Of a stretch of 64,000 nucleotides of DNA, positions 30,654 to 41,625 are shown piece after piece. Each line of letters starts with the position of its first letter. The stretch's first letter is position 1. The position numbers were made by a program, and so were the translations under genes. The notes below the pieces were generated by a model that was not told where the DNA came from, made no database searches, and saw nothing but the letters and a program-made list of their open reading frames with translations. Source of the DNA: Bolinopsis microptera (taxonomy: Eukaryota; Ctenophora; Tentaculata; Lobata; Bolinopsidae); NCBI RefSeq assembly GCF_026151205.1, contig NC_087084.1:4023538-4087537 (forward strand), written 5' to 3'.

Positions 30654-33600
30654 ATGAGCATGTCCTGAGGTCGGCGTTAAGAGTGTAAGGACGAATACAG
30701 CCACACTCATAACTCCCGGGAATGTTGATACACAGTTGTTCACATAGTGTGTCACCATGTGTTGAACATTCGTCCCTATCTGAAAGTTAATGGTATTTTG
30801 ATTGAGGTTATACTTGAATATGTAATTATACAGGTGAAGGTCGGGGGATTATAGTATGAGCTTTATCTGAACTTTAAACCCACTGGAAAATCCACTTTTG
30901 AAGTGCCAGTTAGTGACCACCTAGTGACTACTTTTGAGCCGTGACATGGTTATGACATGGTTATGACATGGTTATGACATGGTTATGACATGGTTATGAC
31001 ATGGTTATGACATGGTTATGACATGGTTATGACATGGTTATGACATGGTTATGACATGGTTATGACATGGTTATGACATGGTTATGACATGTTTATGACA
31101 CGCTTGTCCTATTATCACACTATGTTATATAATAATATTATAACATAGTGTGATAAAAGGACAAGCGTATCCTATTATATGGTTACAAATTACAATAGCG
31201 CAACAAATGCCAAGGACACGTCGTGTGTATTTCCTGCATATGCAGCATGTAATACTGTACGCCACATAACATGGGGGAAATTTAATTTTATAACAAATAA
31301 TTGAATCAACCCTGAATCAAGCCTTGCAACTTCGTACGTAAAAGTCAAAAGTCGAAATTATCAAACCAAATCGACCTCCAACTTCGCTTCACTATAATGT
31401 TGCAAAAAAGAAGGTTGAATACATTACATTTGTAACCCCAGTTTATTACCTGAAATATTTATTATCTGAATTATCTATTTACCGACAAGTGGCCCAAATT
31501 TGACTCCCCAACAATCCCATCGAGAATCTACAGCTGTCACTTTTTAAAGATGTATTAATTATTATCAACAAATTTCTTACCATTACAACTGATATTATCA
31601 TCAGCAAGCACATAACCCGGTCCGCATTTACATCTGAACCCACCAACAAGATTCTCACAGGTCTGCTTGCAGCCTCCGTTATTCCGGACACATTCGTCAA
31701 CATCTAGAACACATTTCAGGGTAAATCATGTGTTATTTCGGACACATTCGTCAACATCTAGAACACATTTTAGGGTAAATCACGTCTAGTCAAATAATTA
31801 TGAAAATTTAGAATAAATATGTTAAAATGTTAAGTTTCCACTTTTGGAATAACAAAAATAGAATGAACAATGTAATGCACTGTGACATGATAATATAGAG
31901 TGAGGTCATTCTAAGGTTCATCTCAACTGCCAATGCTCCAACAACAATGTGGATTTGTACCTGTACAGGTTTTGTTATCAGAGTTTCTGAAGTAACCAAA
32001 CTGACACTCGCACTCGTAATCACCAGGAGTGTTCTTACATTTGTACTGACAAATACTCCCTGTCTTACACTCGTTTATATCTGCAGGAGTAGGAAGTTAG
32101 TAGTCAGTAGTCAGTAGTCAGTAGTCAGTAGTCAGTAGTCAGTAGTCAGTAGTCAGTAGTCAGTAGTCAGTAGTCAGTAGTCAGTAGTCAGTAGTCAGTA
32201 GTCAGTAGTCAGTAGTCAGTAGTCAGTAGTCAGTAGTCAGTAGTCAGTAGTCAGTAGTCAGTAGTCAGTAGTCAGTAGTCAGTAGTCAGTAGTCAGTAGT
32301 CAGTAGTCAGTAGTCAGTTATCAAGAGGAGTCAATTCAGTTGCACAGGAGCGAAAATCATTCGTCTTCATGCATTCTTTTCCTGTTAAAAAGTGAAGAGC
32401 AAACAATAATGCTGAAATAAACTTACCGTTGCAATTTTTCTGGTCGTCATCAAGTTCGTACCCATCCTCACAGTAACAAGTGTAACCCCCGTCTAATTCT
32501 CTACAGCGATGCGCACAGGGAGCCGGTGTGCGCTGACATTCCTTAGCATCTGAGAGTGGGGTTAACAGGGATTAATACATTGTAGCAGGTTAATATTTTA
32601 TTCGAATGTTATGCATCTTAATATTAAAATGCGTTATCTCTTAACATGTAAAATATAATTTTTATAACATGACACCCTTTTTTTCAAGAGTTAGTAAAAT
32701 ATTTCACCCAAAACGGTTAGTAATCTTACAAAATTAAGATCAAATTAATTAAGATCAAATTAATTAAGCTCTAATTAATTAAGATCTCACCAAGACAGCT
32801 GGTGTTATCAGTATCCAAAGTGTAGTTTTCCTCACATTCACATGAGAATGACCCGGGTTCATTATTACATATGTGAGAGCAGGGAGGGGGATCACTGCTG
32901 CACTCATCCACATCTGAGATTTTTAAACACGTGTAATTATCATATGACTAATGTTCAATTTTAGAATGTAAAAATGTGCATTTTCAATATCAAATTTGCC
33001 CAAAATTTTCCCAAATTTTCCCAAAATGAACGTAGTATGAAATATTCTCTGCTCAGAGAACATCTCATACTACGTTCTGTCAATTCTGGAATTCTGGTAC
33101 AAACTGTATTATAAAGTTCAAAGTGTTACAAATATTGCCATCTTCAAGAGCCTTAAAGGAAAACATAAAAGATAAGTAAGAGATACCTTGGTTACAGCAC
33201 TCTCCAGCGTAGCCCGTAGCACAATCACATTTGTTCAATACTGTGTTCAACTCACCCTCATTGTAACAAACTCTGTTACATGACACCTGTAACAACATTG
33301 TTATGATATTTCACTGTTTTATGTTACACAATGATAGGCTTGAATTTATTTTTAATTGACAAATGTCAGTGCATACAATAATTGACCAATTGTAATTGTA
33401 TGGTTCATTGCATGGCTCTGGTTACTGAAACATGAATCTTATCAGATGTGATTTTTGGAGAAAAATGTATCACGATAAGAGAGATGACAGAAATTGAACT
33501 TACAGTTCTTTCTAACTCGTACGTTGAGCATGATGTCCCTCCATTTCTTCCTTCTACAATAATCCGCCTGAGAAGAAGAAGTCAGAGTGACTTTTAAAAC

Positions 33601-34137
33601 AGAGATGAAATGAAAATATTCAATCAATTTATAACTTATAAGCTGTCTAATAAGTAACAAAAAGTATACAGCAGGTTATCTTGAAAACAAGTGTTAACAA
33701 TTAAATGCTTGTCGCAAATTGTTTCACAGACATTGTGCATAAGACCCTAACTATTAGTGTAAATAAATTACCTCTGCTGAGTTTCAATGCCAGATGGACC
33801 ACAGTCTGCAGAACATTCTATAACAGTAGCCCACTCACTTAAAACACAGTCTTTAGGCACAGGCTGAGAAAACATGGTTATTTAGTCTAAGAAACAGTGA
33901 TTTAATGGGTGGCTCAAATCATCTAATTTCCAATCAAACTTATCTGCACAAACAAAGGTATCTATATGAATCTGGTATTTAAAGTAACACATGACTAAAC
34001 ACTTTATATTGATGAATTTCTAAAATTAATTTGACAAGTTGTATTACCTGCGGTGCTCGCCTCCGTCTTTTAAGAAAAAATGAGTCTGATAAGTCGAAGT
34101 GTATAAGTAGTAAGAAACTTAGAAAAAGAGTCTTCAT
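30654..34137 (-). CDS. Gene C: secreted TSP1 and multi-EGF protein (nine exons, 3' end not found)
   Basis: Exons in transcript order: 34137-34048, 33863-33772, 33567-33504, 33286-33187, 32913-32791, 32549-32427, 32080-31961, 31703-31581, 30779-30654, with consistent phases at all junctions. MKTLFLSFLLLIHFDLSDSF is a signal peptide, followed by a basic KRRRR site that could be cut by furin. Then comes a TSP1-like repeat spread over three exons (DCVLSEWATVIECSADCG ... SCNRVC), an EGF-like module (CDCATGYAGECC) and five single-exon EGF modules, each 120-126 nt and phase 1 to 1. DVDEC, DINEC and DVDEC starts mark calcium-binding EGF. The final exon ends in phase 1 (TCA T|GTAAGT), so more exons follow. 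Likely an extracellular-matrix or adhesion protein; fibulin- or hemicentin-like tails look similar, but I cannot choose. Confidence 0.86.
30945..31095. repeat. 11-bp tandem repeat (GACATGGTTAT)
   Basis: About 13 near-perfect units in the last visible intron of gene C. Confidence 0.93.
31100..31168. repeat. Near-perfect hairpin
   Basis: ACGCTTGTCC at 31100 is mirrored by GGACAAGCGT at 31159-31168, and the arms continue through TTATCACACTATGTTATA with an AT loop. About 30-bp stem; a minimal MITE or a structured RNA in an intron. Confidence 0.8.
31678..31778. repeat. Tandem duplication of a splice acceptor and exon start
   Basis: About 50 bp (TTATTCCGGACACATTCGTC through AGGGTAAATCA) occurs twice. 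The copy at 31678-31727 holds the acceptor TTCTAG and start of the EGF exon at 31703; the copy at 31734-31783 is a decoy in the upstream intron. Confidence 0.85.
32093..32318. repeat. 7-bp tandem repeat (TCAGTAG)
   Basis: About 32 perfect units in an intron of gene C, close to the acceptor of the EGF exon at 32080. Confidence 0.95.
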
Positions 34138-34423
34138 GTGCTGCTGGGTTGACTTTACGTTAAACTGTTCATCCTAAGGTAATTAAGTAATTTATAACTA
34201 TTAGTTTTCAATACAATAAAATAATAACTACTTTTAACATATATTCATTGCTTTAGAAAGCTGAAAAAGAACTCCAAATCTAATATTTAGTTCAAGCCAT
34301 CTAAAGTAACTCATTGAACGCTCAACAACGTTTCCTATCACACAGCAGAGTCTACACAGGATTACAAAGATGTGTAATTCCACACAGATATGATGGATCA
34401 TTACTAGATACTCCCTAGGCTAG

Positions 34424-34496
34424 GTGAAACTGGGATTGGAACCGTGGACCTTCTGCATACAAGGCAGTTGCTCCAACCACTAGGCAACCATGTGAA
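34424..34496 (-). other. Degenerate tRNA-like sequence (possible SINE head or pseudo-tRNA)
   Basis: On the minus strand TAGTGGTTGGAG resembles a pol III A box and GGTTCCAATCC a B box, at normal spacing. An anticodon-like arm CTGC-CTTGTAT-GCAG lies between. The acceptor and T stems pair poorly, so it is not a functional tRNA as written. Confidence 0.4.
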
Positions 34497-34985
34497 CAAA
34501 TTTTACTGAAAAGATTTTTAAAACAGACATGTCTTAAGTTTTGTTTTCTTTCTTTTGATTGGTCGGCGTCGACAGTAAGTCTTTCTTACGGTGGCTTTCA
34601 CAACTCGTCCCCATTCTCCAACTCCTGCTGCCGGAGAGAGAGACTCCCAAATTATATACCATAAATATATTAAACATAGATATCGACAACAGACTCTGAG
34701 AGTCTTGAAGTTCTGTTACCACCGCCCCTGGTGCATCCCCGCCGGGTTAACGACGGAGAGACAGGGACTTCCAGGGGAGGTCATGGCCTGCTACGTGCAA
34801 CTCGTAGGAGTATGCAATGTTCCTGTAACGTCACTGTAGATCGCTCCTCTGTCGTTGTTTTGAGTATCCGATCCAAAAACCAAATCCTAGGGTACACGAG
34901 ACGTGGAAGCCTGTAAGCTTGTTAGAGTCTGAAGTTTCGTTTTCAATAACAAAGAAACAATCCATGTAAATCCTAATGTCTTCGT

Positions 34986-35271
34986 TTCAGAGGTAATAGC
35001 TGAAAAAACGTGATGGGTATCTGGCGACCCGGACGAGTAGGTCATATGGGACCATAGCTGTATCTTTAAAAGTAAACGAGATACAGATTAGCTTTTATGG
35101 ATATCTCATTTTTGCTATGAACTGTGGAGTGACCTAGTGTGCTGAATGGCACCAAAATCGACAAACTTTAAAACTCGTCGTCACTAATGGGTTAATCCCT
35201 GGTTCAAGATTTGTTGGTCAACCAGTGTATAGTGCTTTAAGGAAATCCTCCTCTGTTTATGTTGTTCTGTT
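34986..35271. repeat. 286-bp direct repeat, left copy
   Basis: Matches 37659-37944 over 286 bp with about two differences (TTTTATGG/TTTTACGG, CGTCACTA/CGTCCCTA). Flanking sequence differs on both sides. Confidence 0.93.
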
Positions 35272-37658
35272 AGTAAAACAAAGTATTTTTTTAGTAAAAC
35301 AAAGTATTTTATTTATTAGCAGTGCAATCAATTCATATGATATAATTATAAGAATATAATAGTATGTCACGCCTATTTAACTGTTAAGTTCGAGTAGTCG
35401 TGCTATGGCTAAATTTAACTAGGACCAGTGGTGTCGATTAACATTTAAAAGGTGATTCTAAGTGACACAAATGGAAAATTTTAAGAAAAGACGGATTAAA
35501 ACACAGATCCAAGGACAAGGAGACCCCACTGCAGGACCATACATGCTATTGGCTTGTGCATGGCCCAAAAGGTTCCAGTTGTCCAGGAAACTGTACGTAG
35601 CTGGTCAACTAGTTTTGAATTCAGACTAGGCTTGATGAGTTCTGGGGTTTCTAGAGGTAAGATTTGATGGTGCCAGGTTTGTTCAGGCGGACATGGAAAT
35701 TATGCGAGGAATATATAGGTATATAAAAATCATATCAATATAAAAATAGATCCAAAAATAGATCCAAAGATTCACACGGCAGTCAGGGAACTTCCAGACA
35801 GGATGCTTTTGAAACAGGTATAATTAGCGCTTTTGTAATTAGTTGTATGCAAGGGATGGGATGCTGATTGACTAAGCTGGTTCAATGCCCCAGCTATTTA
35901 GGGGGAGCCACTCAATTTCACGCCCAGGTGTTGTCAATTGCTGGGTTTCAAGTAAGAGCTTTTTGATACGGCTCTTGATAATTGAGATGGGGGAGGAAAG
36001 GTCGGAAAATTTACTAGAGCCAGGGACCATGACATTGTTTTCATTAGGAGTGCATTTGTCGAATATTTTATCAACCAAACTGTTCCATATAGTCGTACCT
36101 TTGAAGACAAAATTGTGTTTAGAAATTTCAAGTTTGTGTCGGGGGACCCGCATAGTTTGGCTACATGCTCTGGAACTTGTTTGGAATAAACTTGTCAGAG
36201 AGATAGGTTGATGCAGTTTCAAGATTTTAAACAGTTCAGTGGATATATGTTGGGTGTACAGGTTGTGGATTGACATGATTTTCTCGGTATTGAATATTGG
36301 CTTAGTGTTTTCCAAAGCAAAGCTCCTTTTTGCGATGTGTTCACTGTATGGTCTTGCACGTGCACATGTTTCATAATATTCTGCCCGGTCAAAGCTTGGT
36401 TTGCTTCCAAATAGAAGGCGTACACATCTTTTTTGGATGGAGAACAGTTTAGATAGTCTATAAGGTGTGACACCACCCCAGCTACTGATACAGTAGCTCA
36501 TATGAGACTTGAATAAGGAGTCATACAGGTTATGGTACTCTGTTTCTGGAATAAACTTCATAATACGTTTAATTATAGCTATACTTGTAGTTAGTTTACT
36601 TTTTATGTTATCTAGTTGGGGTTCCCAGGATAGTTCATGGTCTATGATAACACCAAGGAATCTCACTTTATCTACTCGTGTAAGCGTGTTGCCTGATAAC
36701 GTGAGTGAGTTCTCAGAGCCATATTCACGAGCACGTGCACAGGACGAGTACCGGCCAGGTCTGAATAACATGTAGACCGATTTGCTTTGGTTAATGTGCA
36801 GCAAGTTAGATTCCATATAGTCATTTACAGATTCAAGTACTTTATTAGCATTCAAATAGGCTTCTTGTTCAGTTTTTCCAGCAACAAATATGTTCGTGTC
36901 ATCTGCAAACAGTATGAAGTGTCCAAGTTTACTAGAGTTGGTAATGTCATTGATGTAGAGTAAGAAGAGGAGAGGGCCTAGAACTGATCACTGTGGTACC
37001 CCATATTCAATTTTGCAGTGATCAGAGTGTGTATTTTGGAAATCAACATACTGCTGTCGGTTACACAAATAGCTTTCAATTAGGTCAAGACAGGGCCCTC
37101 TTATGCCATAGTGTTCAAGTTTGACAAGTAATTTTCTGTGGTCGATTGTGTCAAACGCTTTGCTTAAGTCAATGAATATGCCAATTACATGATTCTTACT
37201 TTCTAGGTTTTTAAGAATGTGGTCAATGGAGTAATTGACGGCATGTGCCGTTGAGTGGTTGGATCTGAATCCAAACTGTTTATCGTATATGACCATATGT
37301 GAAGTAAAGAAGCTATATAGTCGGCAGTAAATTACTTTTTCAAATATCTTACCAAAGATAGGTAGAATGGATATAGGCCTGTAGTTATCAAACAGCTGTG
37401 GGTCTCCTTTCTTAAATACGGGGGTGACCTTACCTATTTTGAGAATTTTTGGAAATAGACCCTCCTTCATGAATGAGTTTAGGAAACCAGCTAGGTGCCT
37501 AGAGATTGAAGTGCAACATTTCTTAAGAACAGCTATTGATATGTCACTAGCCTTGTCACCCTGGAAGGTTTTAACAATTTTTTCGATTTCCTCAGAATCA
37601 CAGGGGTTTAAGAACATACTGTTGGTAACTCTTTTGTTAAAGTAGTTCTTATAATTAA
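35272..37658 (-). mobile_element. 5'-truncated LINE (non-LTR retrotransposon)
   Basis: One reading frame covers the reverse transcriptase. The 37617-36988 part has NYRPISILPIFGKIFEK, IFIDLSKAFDTIDH and GVPQ; the frame continues with SVLGPLLFLLYIND, FADDTN and a C-terminal region ending at 35872. A single TGA at 36990-36988 stands where GVPQGS would be expected, so the copy is inactive as written. No endonuclease is present: the frame is open up to the junction with the right 286-bp repeat. The 3' region ends in a short duplicated tail (AGTAAAACAAAGTATTTT on plus). Confidence 0.93.
35872..37617 (-). pseudogene. LINE reverse transcriptase, interrupted by one stop codon
   Basis: Two same-frame segments, 37617-36988 and 36987-35872. 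Catalytic aspartates are present in the A motif (IFIDLSKAFD) and the C motif (FADD). The TGA after GVPQ breaks the B motif. The family resembles Jockey/CR1-type LINEs, inferred from motif style only. Confidence 0.9.
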
Positions 37659-37944
37659 TTCAGAGGTAATAGCTGAAAAAACGTGATGGGTATCTGGCGA
37701 CCCGGACGAGTAGGTCATATGGGACCATAGCTGTATCTTTAAAAGTAAACGAGATACAGATTAGCTTTTACGGATATCTCATTTTTGCTATGAACTGTGG
37801 AGTGACCTAGTGTGCTGAATGGCACCAAAATCGACAAACTTTAAAACTCGTCGTCCCTAATGGGTTAATCCCTGGTTCAAGATTTGTTGGTCAACCAGTG
37901 TATAGTGCTTTAAGGAAATCCTCCTCTGTTTATGTTGTTCTGTT
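37659..37944. repeat. 286-bp direct repeat, right copy
   Basis: See 34986-35271. It abuts the 5' truncation point of the LINE exactly. Confidence 0.93.
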
Positions 37945-38548
37945 GTTTCTCATAACAGTTGCTTGGTTCCGATTCATATCACATTTCTGACAAATTCTCT
38001 AACACTGTAGTTAAAACTGTCTCTATCGAGCTTTCTTGATGTGACAAACCCAAGAGGAGTTTTGCCTCTATCACGAGAGGAATGTACGAATGATTTAACC
38101 ATGTTGGACAATTAGCGGGTCGACTCATGATACGTTGTTTTTATGTCTTCATGAGCACTATCAATCTTAATATTCTTCATTGAATTATTTCGAGGAAACT
38201 GCAGTTTAATGCCATCATTACTGACTCGATTTCGCAATGAACATCAGCTAACTCTTATCATGTATGACCGATTACAGAATTAGACAAAGGGAAACACAAA
38301 ATTCATATCACATGCATAGCAATAATGTTTTTGTTATTCGCTTTAATTATTAATTAACGATAAAACGTTACTCAAGTAGCAACAGCCAAACAACAACAAC
38401 ACTGAACCAGGCCATCGGCCAGACAATTATTGTATAAAGAGTCCTTTTTTGAGCGCTCGATTTATCAAACGCGGAATTCGTACTTTGGATGCACTCAAAA
38501 TTTTAAATATCAGACTTATGACTCCGTTTAATTTTTTTAGTAAAGAAT

Positions 38549-39765
38549 ATTCAAACAATATACACATAATATAGCAATGACCCTATATGAAAATTCTGTA
38601 AAAATGGTACAAATTTAAAAACTGAGGTAAAAATAAAGCCCTTTGTAATAAAATATATAAAATCCACTAAATCACATCACAACAAAAATTAAAAGCAGTT
38701 TAGACCCCCATCCAACAAGCACTTCATGACCTTTTAGGGTTTAAGAGTGTTGATCAGGTTAAGGTCCAAATCACTTATTGCCGTGGGTGGAAGGGTTCTG
38801 GAACCTCTGTACCCCCTGATAGAGAATATACAGGTTCTAGATCAAAACGCAGTCTGCGTCTGACAAATGACATCACATCACAATACCGTTGGCCTTTCTT
38901 TAGGCTGATCTTTTCTGCAAGATGTTTTAGAAACTGCGAAGCCTCAGTTGCCATTCCTCCTGTAGTACTGAACACTTGATTCACGATGTCAATCCTTCGC
39001 AGCTCGGTGAGGCACACTGGTGCTAGGTAGGCTTGGGATTTTTGCACATCTGCCAATATTTTCGCAGCAAATTGGAAATAAAAGATATACCTTTTGCCGT
39101 CATGACAATAATCTGCGTTTTGAAATTGAATACCATTAACCTATTTTAATTAACAATTAAAAATTGTGTGTTTTCCTCCCAAATTAGCGTGACGTCACGT
39201 TATTGGAGCGTATATTGGAGCAGCCATCTGTAAGCCATTCAAGTTAAATGTCTCAATATAACCCAATTATTCTGCAGAATCGTGCTCGTATATTACTAGA
39301 CCTTGAGGGCCTCGAGGTATGTAACATACGAACGTAGTTGAGTTAATTAGTTGTGTAACTATATGATATAAGAATAGTACACTGTTGAAGTGTTGAGTGT
39401 ACACATCTTGATCTAGCAATCTGCATTAATTCTTGTTGGAATTACGTGAACGTAAATGCCAGAGAAACAAAAGTTTACAACCACAAAAATTGTACAACTA
39501 TGATAAGATGTTGGTAATGATGAATGAGGAGAAGGAGAAGGAGATGGAGAAGGAGAATCATATAAAATTGTTGTTATTCTTTAGCCGACACATGAACACA
39601 AAGTTAAAATTATCAACGGCTTGCTAGTTATGAAATATAAATAAATCGTACGCGTAATTGGTAATCAGTTTCAATCCCGGCCTCACGGCCGATGCACGAA
39701 ACACGCGGTATCAGAAACGTATTCGTAAACGGATGAAAGGCGACCATGTTATATCAGTTCTGTAT
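38549..39765. repeat. Left long terminal inverted repeat
   Basis: Mirrored by 47018-49142. It contains TGACGTCA at 39190-39197 next to ATTGG (an inverted CCAAT) at 39201, and a frame at 38775-39056 with MATEASQFLKHLAEKI and FVRRRLRFDL, which resembles the C-terminal part of retroelement polyproteins common in invertebrates. Confidence 0.85.
38775..39056 (-). pseudogene. Retroelement-like ORF fragment inside the left TIR
   Basis: 93 codons, MADVQKSQAYLAPVCLTELR and later STTGGMATEASQFLKHLAEK, RYCDVMSFVRRRLRFDL. Proteins with the G-x-EAS...KRLA...RCRLxFxLLR pattern are frequent at the end of invertebrate retroelement polyproteins; this is family memory, not a search. The right TIR keeps only the first and last part. 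Likely a captured fragment. Confidence 0.45.
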
Positions 39766-40317
39766 AGCTATAAGTATAACTATAAGTGTTACTGAGAGTG
39801 AGACTGAGAGACGTGCACCGGCGCAATCTGCCGGCGCATCCACGGAATGTTGACCCAGACCGCTGCCGCGATATAAAAAACCGCGGTCATTGATGTATTG
39901 GCCGTCATATCAACAAATACAGCTGTTAGTGTTGACGATAAATTAGTTCTTCAATGTAGAGTGATATTAAAAATCGATTCATATACAATATACATTGTCA
40001 TTAGTGTCTCGGTACCGCGACAATTGACCCCGCGACAATTGACCCCCCCCCCCCCCCCCCCGACAATAATTGACCCCCTATGTGATTACACTGGGGTCAA
40101 CTGTCGCGAAATTTAGGGTTACATACGACAATTGACCCCCCAACAATTGACCCCACGACAATTGACTCTCCGACAATTGACCCCCTATGTAATTGCACTG
40201 GGGTCAATTGTCGCGAAATCTAGGGCTTAGTTCGACATTTGACCCCCCGAAAATTTACCCCGGACAATTGACCCCCATGTACAATTTGAATTACACCGGC
40301 CGGTTCAATTGATCAGG

Positions 40318-40480
<163 letters not shown>

Positions 40481-40483
40481 ACG

Positions 40484-40546
40484 GTTAGAGTTAGGGTTAG
40501 GGTTAAAGTTAGGGTTCCGGTTAGGGTTAAAAATAGGGTTAGGGTT
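40484..40546. repeat. Interstitial TTAGGG-like repeats
   Basis: TTAGGGTTAGGGTTAAAG and similar degenerate units, matching the animal telomere motif, next to the hexamer satellite. Confidence 0.8.
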
Positions 40547-40766
40547 AATTGTATTAAATTTATTATTGTCGGGGGGTCAATTGTCGGAAGGTCAGTTGTC
40601 GGGGGGTCAATTGTCGGGGGGGGGGTCAATTGTCGTGGGTCAATTGTCAGGGGTCAATTGTCGGGGGTCAATTGTCGGGGGTCAATTGTCGGGGGTCAAT
40701 TGTCGTGGGTCAATTGTCGGGGGTCAATTGTCGTGGGTCAATTGTCAGGCGGGGTCAATTGTAGGG

Positions 40767-41429
40767 TTACTGGGCCGCGCTCAGCCTGTCATTCCGCCGA
40801 ATCTCTATTCTGTTTATGAACATAATAGCCTGAGGTCCCCAGGTAATTGTAGGGGGTCAATTGTCGGGGGTCAATTGTCGCCCACCCAGTTTCACAAACA
40901 AATTAGTATTATATTACTATTAGTAATAGTACTGACGCTAGCTGACGCTAGCTCATGATAAAAAATTAACAATTTCCTTTAGCATTTTCCTTTCTAAAAA
41001 TACATCACATTAATGCTAGCTGATAAGCACTTATACTTACATAATTAGAGTTTTAGGTTAGGATTAATTTAAAGGCACAATAACGGTTGCACCGCGTCAC
41101 TCCCAATGCGAAGGTAATTTAATCCTAAACTCCTATTAGGCCGGGTATAGGCCAAAAACAGTCGATTTTGCGTATCAAAACAAAATTGCTCAAATCCCCT
41201 ATTATGTGATCGGGTGATTAATGGAATTAGTGACCGAAAATTCATGGATTTAGGTTCGTTTTTTATCAATACCATTATTGATTATATTCAGACTCCAAAC
41301 ATCACACTCAGAGACGTTTCATTTTCCTTTTTTACATAAAATTTATTACATTTACTGGGCGGCGCTCAGCCTGTCATTCCGCCGAATCTTTTACGGTTAT
41401 GAACATAATAGCCTGGGGTCCCCAGGTAA
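40767..41429. repeat. Pair of roughly 78-bp direct repeats
   Basis: TTACTGGGCCGCGCTCAGCC through GGTCCCCAGGTAA occurs at 40767-40845 and again, slightly changed, at 41352-41429. The origin is unknown; the second copy lies 200 bp downstream of the stop of gene T. Confidence 0.85.
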
Positions 41430-41625
41430 GATACTTATAGTACAATAAAATGTGTACTAACTGCAGTTGGCATGTTTTCATAATATATTTTTAAAGCGCA
41501 GCTACTATAATATGCTATAGTAGTACTATTACTTCTGTTTATGTTATTGATAAAGCAAGGAAAGAAGCTGATTATAAATATGAAATATTGAAATGAGACA
41601 TTAGTAAAATGAAAATAGCCATGAC

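Noticed and set aside
34591-34916. Plus-strand frames near the tRNA-like sequence
   Set aside because: Overlapping frames on both strands without motif; probably part of a degenerate repeat.
34986-37944. LTR retrotransposon (direct repeats flanking a reverse transcriptase)
   Set aside because: The reverse transcriptase motifs are of LINE type, there is no protease, integrase, primer-binding site or polypurine tract, and the repeat ends show no TG...CA.
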